From an uncultured Oscillospiraceae bacterium (GTDB taxonomy: Bacteria > Bacillota > Clostridia > Oscillospirales > Acutalibacteraceae): a stretch of 64,000 nucleotides of DNA. Positions 32,479 to 40,212 of this stretch are shown here, piece by piece. The stretch is from the NCBI GenBank assembly GCA_900539425.1, contig UQBX01000006.1, positions 17,274 through 81,273 on the forward strand. Direction: 5' to 3'. The translations under genes and the position numbers were made by a program. The notes beneath the pieces are model-generated. The model saw only the letters and a program-made list of their open reading frames with translations. It had not been told where the DNA came from and ran no database searches. Every line of letters begins with the position of its first letter. The stretch's first letter is position 1.

Positions 32479-33036
32479 ATGGTATCAGCAGGCGATTTCA
32501 GAAACGGCGTAACATTTGAAATGGACGGCCAGGTTTATCAGATTGTTGAATTTCAGCACGTTAAGCCGGGTAAAGGCGCCGCGTTTGTAAGAGCAAAGAT
32601 TAAGAATGTTATTCAGGGTTCCGTTGTTGAAAGAACTTTCAATCCCACGGAAAAATTCCCCACCGCTTTCATTGAAAGAAAAGATATGGTTTATTCATAT
32701 AGCGATGACGGTATTTATTACTTCATGGATCAGGAAACATTTGATATGGTTCCCGTATCAGAGAGTGACCTCAGCGATAACTTTAAGTTCGTTAAGGAGA
32801 ATGATATCTGCCGTGTTCTTTCATATAAGGGCAAGGTATTCGGCGTAGAGCCGCCTACATTTGTAACTCTTGAGGTTACCAAAACAGATCCCGGCTTCAA
32901 GGGCAATACAGCAACAAATACACTTAAACCCGCAACTCTTGAAACAGGCGCTGAGATCCGTGTTCCTCTTTTCATCAACGAGGGCGATAAGATCCGCGTA
33001 GACACAAGAACATGCGAATACATGGAGCGCGCATAA
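32479..33036 (+). CDS. efp: Elongation factor P
   Basis: The 185-residue protein matches EF-P across all three domains: an N-terminal KOW-like domain ([20 protein letters not shown]), the modification-loop region [11 protein letters not shown] with Lys at the tip, and C-terminal OB domains ([21 protein letters not shown]). EF-P relieves ribosome stalling at polyproline. An excellent GGAGG site precedes the ATG. The next gene follows 18 bp downstream in a pairing common in clostridia. Confidence 0.96.
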   Translation: MVSAGDFRNGVTFEMDGQVYQIVEFQHVKPGKGAAFVRAKIKNVIQGSVVERTFNPTEKFPTAFIERKDMVYSYSDDGIYYFMDQETFDMVPVSESDLSDNFKFVKENDICRVLSYKGKVFGVEPPTFVTLEVTKTDPGFKGNTATNTLKPATLETGAEIRVPLFINEGDKIRVDTRTCEYMERA

Positions 33037-33054
33037 GCTCAGAAAGGATTTTCT

Positions 33055-33459
33055 ATGAATACAACAGAAAGCCTCGGCTATCTCAAAGGTCTGCTTGACG
33101 GACTTGATTTTGACAGCAACAAAAAAGAAACAAAGATGTTCAGAGCCATTGTTGATGTTCTTGAAAACATTATTCAGGATATTGATGATGTAAATGAGGA
33201 TATGGATCTTCTTGCAGAGCAGGTAGACGGAATTGATGATGACCTCGCAGAGGTTGAGGATTACCTTTCCGAATGTGATGACTGTGACTGCTGCGACGAG
33301 TGTGATGACGATGAATATGCTATCACATGTCCTGCTTGCGGCGAAGAGTTTACAGTAGACGAAGATACCGTTATGGAAGGCGGCATTGAGTGCCCTGCTT
33401 GCGGCGAATTCCTTGAGTTTGAACTTGAGGACGAAGAAGAGGAAAACACAGAGGAATAA
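33055..33459 (+). CDS. CD1247-N-terminal-domain zinc-ribbon protein
   Basis: The 134-residue protein has a helical N-terminal part (SLGYLKGLLDGLDFD and on), a run of Cys-Asp pairs around residues 75-85, and a zinc ribbon with CPACGEEF and ECPACGEF. The C-terminus is highly acidic. It matches the clostridial CD1247-N-terminal-domain family often encoded after efp. Function is unknown; conserved linkage to efp suggests a translation-related role. Confidence 0.85.
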   Translation: MNTTESLGYLKGLLDGLDFDSNKKETKMFRAIVDVLENIIQDIDDVNEDMDLLAEQVDGIDDDLAEVEDYLSECDDCDCCDECDDDEYAITCPACGEEFTVDEDTVMEGGIECPACGEFLEFELEDEEEENTEE

Positions 33460-33483
33460 TCCTCACATATAAAATGATTCATT

Positions 33484-33508
33484 AAGGCGTCTTTTCAGGC
33501 GCCTTTTA
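33484..33508 (+). terminator. Weak terminator after the efp operon
   Basis: A 6-bp stem (33484-33489 with 33500-33505) and short T-run. The stem is short, so efficiency is uncertain. Confidence 0.55.
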
Positions 33509-33546
33509 CTTTATTGAGATTATAAGAAAATCGGGTGCGTCGGTAT

Positions 33547-34713
33547 ATGAAAAAGAAATTTGCGGTTTTAATGGCATTGCTTTTAATTGTAACGGGGGTA
33601 ATACTGCCTTGCGGCGTCAGTGCCGTTGCCGCAACTTATTTTCCCACAACTCCGATTGAATACGATCAAATAAGTACCGCTCTTTTTTCAAGGCTGGATC
33701 TCACAACCGGCTCAAACAATTTCCACGAAAATGATAACTGGAAATATTATTACCGCTGTTCGTTTACTCCGCAGTATTCGGCGGATTATACTGTAAAGAT
33801 TTCTGCCAAAAAGAAAATGAAAACAGAACTTTATGACGCACAGGATAATCTGCTCTCATCAAGCTACGCACCGGACGAGCCGAATAATGGGTTGTATTAT
33901 GAATTCAGCAATACATATTATCTTGAAAAAGGCAAGACGTATTATTATGAATTTGCTTTTACAAACGGTTATTTCAATTCGTGCGGGCCGTTTTCGGTAT
34001 ATATGACAAGTTCACCCGCGGCTGAAATACCGAGCGACGATTATCTGCATCTTTATGTAAACGGCAAAAAGAGCGGCAGTGTTTACGAGCTTGATTCATA
34101 CAGTCCTCAGCAGCTGATTTCAGATATGAGCTTGCGTGCTGTTTATTCAGACGGCAAGCTGTATGAGTGGAACGGCAAAGATACCGTAATTCCTTATCTC
34201 AACGGCTGCGATATTATACTTGACCTTTCAGACTGCGCGGCGCAAACTGGTGTTCATACCGTAAGGGCGCATTTTATGGGCAGGGAAGTCACCGCTTCCT
34301 TTGAGATAGTTGATTGCATTCACAGCTATGTTGCTTCTTCAAAACAGGAGGCATCATGGCTTCAGCAGGGCTGTACGGTATATACCTGCACAAAATGTTC
34401 GGAGAGTATTTCGGCAGATATTATCCCAAGAGGGGCTGATGTGTACGCTGATTTTTTTGATTTCTTCAATGCAAGCAGTACAGACGATGATTACAACGAA
34501 ATCTATGACGTAAATTCAGACGGTTATATCAATACACGTGATTATGTTTTGATAAGGAAAATGAAGCAGGAAGCGGAAAACGGTATGCTTTCAGCTTTCA
34601 ACAAAAGACAAGGGCAGCAGGGTTATGATTCTGTTTATGACCTTAATTTGGACGGCATTATAAATGCCAGAGATGTAGCTGAACTTAATAAAACTCTGCC
34701 TGTACCCGATTAA
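33547..34713 (+). CDS. Secreted protein with C-terminal dockerin-like module
   Basis: The start at 33547 (MKKKFAVLM) is favoured over a GTG at 33535, though neither has a strong ribosome site; the protein is 388 residues. A signal peptide (about 1-30) leads a domain of unknown fold, then an immunoglobulin-like segment (about 165-260). The last 65 residues contain two calcium-binding repeats of the dockerin type: DVNSDGYINTRD and DLNLDGIINARD. Such modules bind cohesins or act as secreted Ca-binding repeats. This supports a cellulosome- or amylosome-like system, but no cohesin gene is in the window. Confidence 0.82.
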   Translation: MKKKFAVLMALLLIVTGVILPCGVSAVAATYFPTTPIEYDQISTALFSRLDLTTGSNNFHENDNWKYYYRCSFTPQYSADYTVKISAKKKMKTELYDAQDNLLSSSYAPDEPNNGLYYEFSNTYYLEKGKTYYYEFAFTNGYFNSCGPFSVYMTSSPAAEIPSDDYLHLYVNGKKSGSVYELDSYSPQQLISDMSLRAVYSDGKLYEWNGKDTVIPYLNGCDIILDLSDCAAQTGVHTVRAHFMGREVTASFEIVDCIHSYVASSKQEASWLQQGCTVYTCTKCSESISADIIPRGADVYADFFDFFNASSTDDDYNEIYDVNSDGYINTRDYVLIRKMKQEAENGMLSAFNKRQGQQGYDSVYDLNLDGIINARDVAELNKTLPVPD

Positions 34714-34734
34714 TATTGTGTTTATTAAAAACAT

Positions 34735-34766
34735 AAGCGGTTCGGAAAATCCGAACCGCTTTTTTG
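34735..34766. terminator. Bidirectional terminator
   Basis: A perfect 12-bp stem (34735-34746 with 34750-34761) with loop AAA and T-run, between the convergent dockerin-protein and lipoprotein genes. Confidence 0.9.
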
Positions 34767-34769
34767 CGC

Positions 34770-35075
34770 TTATCCCAGCGCATCCCTTGCAGCATCGCCA
34801 AGGTCTGAAGCCGCTTCGCCTGCACCGCCTGCAGCGTCGCCTGCCGCTTCTCCGATATCAGACGCCGCTTCGCTTGCGTTTTCACCTGCGTTGGAAAGTC
34901 CTTCCTCTGCCATGTTGGTTGTGGTGTTTGTGGTTGCCGTTGTGGTTTCTGTTGTGCGTGCCGTAGTTATTGTTGTGGTGGTAGTCATATCATCCATCTT
35001 ATCATTTGAGCAGCCTGCAAAAATGCAGACAGCAAGAACGATTACGGCAATAAGCACGATAATGCTCTTTTTCAT
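34770..35075 (-). CDS. Small Thr-rich lipoprotein with amphipathic repeats
   Basis: The 101-residue protein has a lipobox FAGC near residue 22, a Thr-rich run of about 25 residues, and a C-terminal 40-residue Ala/Glu/Asp-rich segment in imperfect repeats such as GENASEAASDIGEA and GGAGEAASDLGDAA. That segment should form an amphipathic helix, like LEA-type or surface-spacer proteins. I do not recognise the family. It is a single gene between a bidirectional terminator and ypeB. Confidence 0.65.
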   Translation of the reverse strand: MKKSIIVLIAVIVLAVCIFAGCSNDKMDDMTTTTTITTARTTETTTATTNTTTNMAEEGLSNAGENASEAASDIGEAAGDAAGGAGEAASDLGDAARDALG

Positions 35076-35139
35076 TAGAATGCATCCTTTCAGAATAATT
35101 TAAAATTATATATATAAACGGGTAAAACCCCCGTAAAGG

Positions 35140-36456
35140 CTATTTTGTAAGCGTGCCGTTGTCGGAATACATAAGAAGCAGAATATCTTCTTCCTCTCCT
35201 GTTTCCGAATTAGTATATATAAGCACTTCCTGCCCGGTTGTCTTATTTTTGCAGTGGTATTCGTTGCAAAATACTTCTACACCGTTATTTTTCGGAATAA
35301 GGCATCTTGAGCGTGAAACTATCTCAACACTGTTGCTCAGGGTCGTTTCGTTTTGCTCAGCGGCATAAGAAGGCACGCTTCTTTCAGTGTGGTTTGTAAG
35401 GTATCCGTCAGCCTCAAGTGAAAAAACTTTTCCGTCAGAAAGCGAAACACCCACTTTTATCAGATCTGAATAATAGGTTATATTGTTTTCACAGTATGCA
35501 AAGTTTATTGTGCATACATTGTTGTAGACAGAATAATAGGATTCTTTCATGTTGGTGTAACCTATTTTTTCAAGATAGCTTTTTGCAATGTTTATTGCGT
35601 TTTCTTCAGTTACCGACTGGTCGGAAGGTTTTCCCTCGTTCAAGATATATGCTACATAACCGCCGTTTTTTGTAATGGCTATAGTATACAGCTTGTAAGA
35701 GAAAACATACGCCGGCAGATTTCCGCTTTCCTCAGTTTTGTATACGACTCCGCCTTCTTCCGCACCTAAAGCTTTTGCCGCTATTTTGCGGCATTCGTCC
35801 TGATCAAGCTTTTCTGCATTCTTTAACAGGGCGCTTTCCTTATTCAGCACTGCGTCAGCAAACGGGCCGTCGTAAAGTAGTGTCGGGTAGTTTTCAAAAG
35901 TTTCTTCGGCAGAGGAAAAATCAGTGGAAAAAGACGATACTTTCATTTCACTGCCGTCACCGAGATAAATTTCGTTTTCCGTAATTCTGCCGCCCGCGTT
36001 ACATCTGCTTACTATCGAATCCGTAAAATCGGAATATTTTTGCGCATATGTCAGAAGCAGTGCAAGATTGTCATATTCATCTTGTGTTATTTCCTGTTTT
36101 GTTGAAAGATAACGCGCATAGTCGCCCGCCTGGCTTAAAAATTTGTATGCTCCGCTCAGATTGAGCTGGCTTATGGGAAGAGACGAAAGCGCGTTTTTAG
36201 CCGTGCAGCACTCGGAGTATAAGTTTCCCGAAATCTGTCCCATCATATCTCTTGATGTGGCGTACTGGCTTTTTGAAAGGCTTGTTTCTATTGAATCCAG
36301 GCATTCCGAAAGCTGTGTGAGATTGCGCTGGTATGATGCCTCAAGCTGCGCCTGATACTCATTGCTTTTAATATTTCCTATAATTGCAAATGCCGTAACA
36401 GCCGCTACTGCGCAGAGCGCGAAAGAGCATATTCTGATTATATTTCGCCTTTTCAT
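35140..36456 (-). CDS. ypeB: Germination protein YpeB
   Basis: The 438-residue protein has an N-terminal membrane anchor (about 9-28), a long helical region (about 35-200), and two PepSY-like domains (about 215-330, with the AAKALGAEEGG and ENAINIAKSYLEKIGYT segments). This is the YpeB layout. YpeB protects and localises the cortex-lytic enzyme SleB in the spore, and in most spore-formers sleB is adjacent. No sleB is seen beside it here. Sporulation-specific promoter control is expected but not visible. Confidence 0.88.
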   Translation of the reverse strand: MKRRNIIRICSFALCAVAAVTAFAIIGNIKSNEYQAQLEASYQRNLTQLSECLDSIETSLSKSQYATSRDMMGQISGNLYSECCTAKNALSSLPISQLNLSGAYKFLSQAGDYARYLSTKQEITQDEYDNLALLLTYAQKYSDFTDSIVSRCNAGGRITENEIYLGDGSEMKVSSFSTDFSSAEETFENYPTLLYDGPFADAVLNKESALLKNAEKLDQDECRKIAAKALGAEEGGVVYKTEESGNLPAYVFSYKLYTIAITKNGGYVAYILNEGKPSDQSVTEENAINIAKSYLEKIGYTNMKESYYSVYNNVCTINFAYCENNITYYSDLIKVGVSLSDGKVFSLEADGYLTNHTERSVPSYAAEQNETTLSNSVEIVSRSRCLIPKNNGVEVFCNEYHCKNKTTGQEVLIYTNSETGEEEDILLLMYSDNGTLTK

Positions 36457-36616
36457 TTAATCATTCCTTCCGGGTTGTGATAATTATTCCCTAAACGGAT
36501 TTTGCCCTGAAAATCCGAAAACATACAAAAAAGTCTTTTATTGCTAATCTTTTTTTGATATAATAAATTGATTATCTGCACAGTGCAGCGTTATTTTAAT
36601 AAAGGCGGAGAATATT

Positions 36617-37405
36617 ATGAACCTGCAAAACGGTAAAAAACGCATAGTTGTTAAAATAGGAACTTCAACTTTGACTCACAGCACCGGAAAGGCAAATATT
36701 GCGCTTATAGCAAAGCTTGCTTCCGTGCTTTCGGATTTAAAAAATGAGGGGCATCAGATCGTGCTTGTATCATCGGGCGCAATTTCGGTCGGAATGAGCA
36801 GACTGCGCCTTGCCGAAAGACCGAAGGAAACTCAGTGCCTTCAGGCTGCGGCGGCAGTGGGGCAGAGCGAGCTTATGTTTCTTTATGACAGATTGTTTTC
36901 TGAATATGATGTAGTTGTGAGCCAGCTTTTGCTCACTTTTGATGAACTTGAAAACAGAGAAAGCAGAGCTCACCTTATAAATACCATAAATCAGCTGCTT
37001 GAATATGATTGCCTGCCTATTGTAAATGAAAACGATTCGGTTTCCGTTGAGGAACTTGTAAACGGCGATAATGATTGCCTTTCTGCAACCGTTGCTGCAA
37101 TAACAGATGCCGATCTTCTTGTTATTTTAACCGATACTGACGGACTTTATGACGGAAATCCCGCAGAAAACAAAAATGCGAAACTTATAAGCGTTGTTGA
37201 TAAGATTGACGATAATATTAAATCAGTAACAGGATGTGCCGGAAAACGCGGTACCGGCGGCTTTATCACAAAGATAAATGCGGCTGAGATAGCTGTTTCC
37301 TCAGGCATTCCGGTTTCCATAATAAACGGAAATAAGCCTACAAATATATATAAGGTAGTAAAAGGCGAAAACGTAGGAACATATTTTAAGGCGGTGGAAA
37401 AATGA
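36617..37405 (+). CDS. proB: Glutamate 5-kinase
   Basis: The 262-residue protein starts with KRIVVKIGTSTLT and carries the amino-acid-kinase features VSSGAISVGMSRL, NENDSVSVEEL and a GGFITKINAAEIA segment. It lacks the C-terminal PUA domain present in longer ProB proteins. It phosphorylates glutamate in proline synthesis. Its TGA overlaps the ATG of proA, forming a coupled pair. Confidence 0.95.
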   Translation: MNLQNGKKRIVVKIGTSTLTHSTGKANIALIAKLASVLSDLKNEGHQIVLVSSGAISVGMSRLRLAERPKETQCLQAAAAVGQSELMFLYDRLFSEYDVVVSQLLLTFDELENRESRAHLINTINQLLEYDCLPIVNENDSVSVEELVNGDNDCLSATVAAITDADLLVILTDTDGLYDGNPAENKNAKLISVVDKIDDNIKSVTGCAGKRGTGGFITKINAAEIAVSSGIPVSIINGNKPTNIYKVVKGENVGTYFKAVEK

Positions 37406-38637
37406 GAGAGATAGGTTTGAAAGCACTTGTTGCTAAAGATTTTCTTGCAACTGTTACAACCGAGGATAAAAACAGGGCTCTTCTTTCGATTGCAAAAGCG
37501 CTGAGAGACAGCAGTGAGACCATAATAACCGAAAATAAAACAGACCTTGAAAACGGAAGAAAAAACGGTTTGAGCGACGGAATGCTGGATAGACTTATGC
37601 TTGATGAAAGCCGAATTGACGGCATAGCAAAAGCCGTTGAGGATGTTGTTGCACTTGATGATCCGTGCGGCAGACTGCTTGAGGAAGTTACAAGACCCAA
37701 CGGGCTTGTAATAAAAAAAGTTTCCGTTCCCATTGGAGTAATAGGTATAATATATGAGTCAAGACCTAACGTAACGGCAGATGCGGCAGTGCTTTGCTTA
37801 AAAAGTTCTAATGCAGTTATACTCCGCGGCGGCAAAGAAGCCATAAATTCAAACATCGCAATAGTTGCGGCAATGCGCTCTGCGCTTGCAGACTGCGGAT
37901 TTGATGAAAACTGCATACAGCTTGTTACGGATACTTCAAGAGAATCCGCTAATCAGATGATGAAAATGAACGGCGTTATTGATTGCCTTATTCCCAGAGG
38001 CGGAAGAGGGCTTATCAGAAGCGTTGTTGAAAATTCCACAGTTCCTGTAATTGAAACAGGCTCTGGCAACTGCCACATATATGTTGATGAAAGCGCCGAT
38101 ATAGAAATGGCGGCAAATATCATCTATAATGCAAAAACACAGCGTGTAGGCGTATGCAATGCGTGCGAAAGCCTTGTTATACATTCAGGAATAATAAAAA
38201 ATGCTCTCCCTGTTATTAAGGAAAAGCTTGATGAAAAGAATGTTGAAATGCGCGGCGATGAGCGCGCTATGACAGCGGCAAACGGTGTTTTGCCCGCAAG
38301 CGAAGAGGATTTTGCCTGCGAGTATCTTGATTATAAGATAAGCGTAAAAACCGTTGACAGCCTTGATGAAGCTATCAGGCATATTAATAAAAATTCAACG
38401 GGGCACAGCGAATCCATAATTACAAATAATATGGATAATGCGCGCGAGTTTCTGCAGAGAATAGATTCGTCATCAGTTTATGTAAACGCTTCAACAAGAT
38501 TTACAGACGGCGGCGAATTCGGCCTCGGAGCTGAAATAGGTATTTCTACACAGAAGCTTCACGCACGCGGTCCTATGGGTCTGCGTGAGCTTACAACAAC
38601 CAAATATCTTATTTACGGTACAGGTCAGACAAGATAG
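37402..38637 (+). CDS. proA: Gamma-glutamyl phosphate reductase
   Basis: The 411-residue protein has the ProA Rossmann segments and a candidate active-site Cys in the RVGVCNACESLV region (about residue 250). It reduces gamma-glutamyl phosphate to glutamate semialdehyde, completing with ProB the first two steps of proline synthesis. Its start overlaps proB by 4 bp. proC is not in the window. Confidence 0.95.
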   Translation: MREIGLKALVAKDFLATVTTEDKNRALLSIAKALRDSSETIITENKTDLENGRKNGLSDGMLDRLMLDESRIDGIAKAVEDVVALDDPCGRLLEEVTRPNGLVIKKVSVPIGVIGIIYESRPNVTADAAVLCLKSSNAVILRGGKEAINSNIAIVAAMRSALADCGFDENCIQLVTDTSRESANQMMKMNGVIDCLIPRGGRGLIRSVVENSTVPVIETGSGNCHIYVDESADIEMAANIIYNAKTQRVGVCNACESLVIHSGIIKNALPVIKEKLDEKNVEMRGDERAMTAANGVLPASEEDFACEYLDYKISVKTVDSLDEAIRHINKNSTGHSESIITNNMDNAREFLQRIDSSSVYVNASTRFTDGGEFGLGAEIGISTQKLHARGPMGLRELTTTKYLIYGTGQTR

Positions 38638-38684
38638 GATAAGATAAAAAGGTTATCAGTAAATAATAAAGGGAATGATTATTA

Positions 38685-40118
38685 ATGGACAAGTATAAAA
38701 AACTTGCCTCAAATACCATCGTTTTTGCGATAGGCACATTTTCCTCAAAATTGCTGACTCTTGTGTTAACTTTCTTTTATACAAGAGTTATGGCAACAGG
38801 GGATTTCGGCGGCGCTACTCTTATTCAGAACGCTGTCAATATTCTTGTGCCGATCGTTACCCTTGCGGTCAATTCCGCTGCCCTGCGTTTTGCTCTTGAT
38901 AAGGGCAGTGATAAAAAATGCGTTTTTTCAACGGGCGTTGCCACTACGCTTATAGGATTTGCTATATTCTGCCTGTTTTCACCGCTGGTTATGCGTATAA
39001 CCATCAACGATTTCAATTTCGGGCAGTATACTATTTTGCTTTATCTGATGCTGTTGGGTTCGTCTCTGCGCCAGCTTTGCCAGCAGTTTGTGCGCGGCAG
39101 CGGCCATGTAAAGCTTTATGCAATAGACGGCGTTATAGCAACGGCAACTTCCGCAGGATTTACATTCCTTTATCTCGGGGCGTTTAAATGGGGAATATAC
39201 GGATATATTCTTGCCATTTTTACAAGCGATATGCTTTCCGTTCTTTTCATGTTTGTAACGGCAAAGCTTTGGCGCTATGTCAACTTCAGAACGGGACTGA
39301 AAAAGAGCACGGTATCTCCTATGCTCAAATACTGTATTCCTCTTATTCCCACTATAATCCTTTGGTGGATTATAAATGTGTCAGACCAGTATATGGTAAC
39401 CTATTTTAACGGTGTATCCACAAGCGGTATATATACAGCCGCATATAAAATACCGAATTTCGTAACTATATTTGCGTCAATATTTATTGATGCGTGGCAG
39501 ATATCAGCCGTTGATGAATATGACAGCAAAGGAAGATCCGAATTTTTTACAAAGGTTTTCAGAACGTACAGCGGAGCTTTGCTTGCAATAGGCGCATTAC
39601 TTATAGTATTTTCAAGAATTATAACATCAATATATCTTGGCGAGGATTATTATGATTCGTGGCATTATGTACCGATACTTGTTATTGCCACAACATTTTC
39701 AAATCTCGTAAATTTCTATGCTTCGGTATATATGTCAGAAAAAAAGAGTATGCTTTCTATGATGACCGCAGGAGCGGGAGCAGTTCTGAATATAGTTTTG
39801 AACTTTGCTCTTATTCCGGTTATGGGGCCTTACGGCGCCGCTATCGCAACTGCAGCGTCATTCGTAGTGGTCTTTATTATACGTGCTATCAACACAAAGA
39901 AGTTTGTTGTAATAAAAATCAACTATTTGACTTTCCTTCCGTCCGTCATTATGCTTTTCGCAGCCTCGGCGTTAATGATATTTGAGGTGGGCGGTCAGTG
40001 GATAAGTTTTGCTGTTGCCGCCGTTTTGGGCGTTTTGGTAATACTTTTGAATATAAAGTCGATTATTGTAATCGTACCGCTTGTGCTCAATAGATTTATC
40101 AAAAAGCGCAAATCTTAA
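38685..40118 (+). CDS. Polysaccharide-biosynthesis flippase (Wzx-like)
   Basis: The 477-residue protein has about 12-14 hydrophobic segments over its full length and matches the oligosaccharide-flippase family of the MATE/MVF superfamily (AIGTFSSKLLTLVLTFFYTRV at the N-terminus). Members export lipid-linked glycans to the outer face for capsule, teichoic-acid or spore polysaccharide assembly. No glycan cluster is directly around it. It is apparently a single gene 47 bp after proA and may be co-transcribed. Confidence 0.85.
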   Translation: MDKYKKLASNTIVFAIGTFSSKLLTLVLTFFYTRVMATGDFGGATLIQNAVNILVPIVTLAVNSAALRFALDKGSDKKCVFSTGVATTLIGFAIFCLFSPLVMRITINDFNFGQYTILLYLMLLGSSLRQLCQQFVRGSGHVKLYAIDGVIATATSAGFTFLYLGAFKWGIYGYILAIFTSDMLSVLFMFVTAKLWRYVNFRTGLKKSTVSPMLKYCIPLIPTIILWWIINVSDQYMVTYFNGVSTSGIYTAAYKIPNFVTIFASIFIDAWQISAVDEYDSKGRSEFFTKVFRTYSGALLAIGALLIVFSRIITSIYLGEDYYDSWHYVPILVIATTFSNLVNFYASVYMSEKKSMLSMMTAGAGAVLNIVLNFALIPVMGPYGAAIATAASFVVVFIIRAINTKKFVVIKINYLTFLPSVIMLFAASALMIFEVGGQWISFAVAAVLGVLVILLNIKSIIVIVPLVLNRFIKKRKS

Positions 40119-40126
40119 TGCTGCTA

Positions 40127-40155
40127 TTGAATATTGCATTTTTTTAGTGTATAAT
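40127..40155 (+). promoter_or_regulatory. Sigma-A-type promoter of glgP
   Basis: TTGAAT (40127-40132), 17-bp spacer, TATAAT (40150-40155). Confidence 0.7.
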
Positions 40156-40212
40156 TAACAATATCAGCTGTGTTAAGGCTGGCTTTTCTGAATATTTTTG
40201 GAGGTTTTGTAT

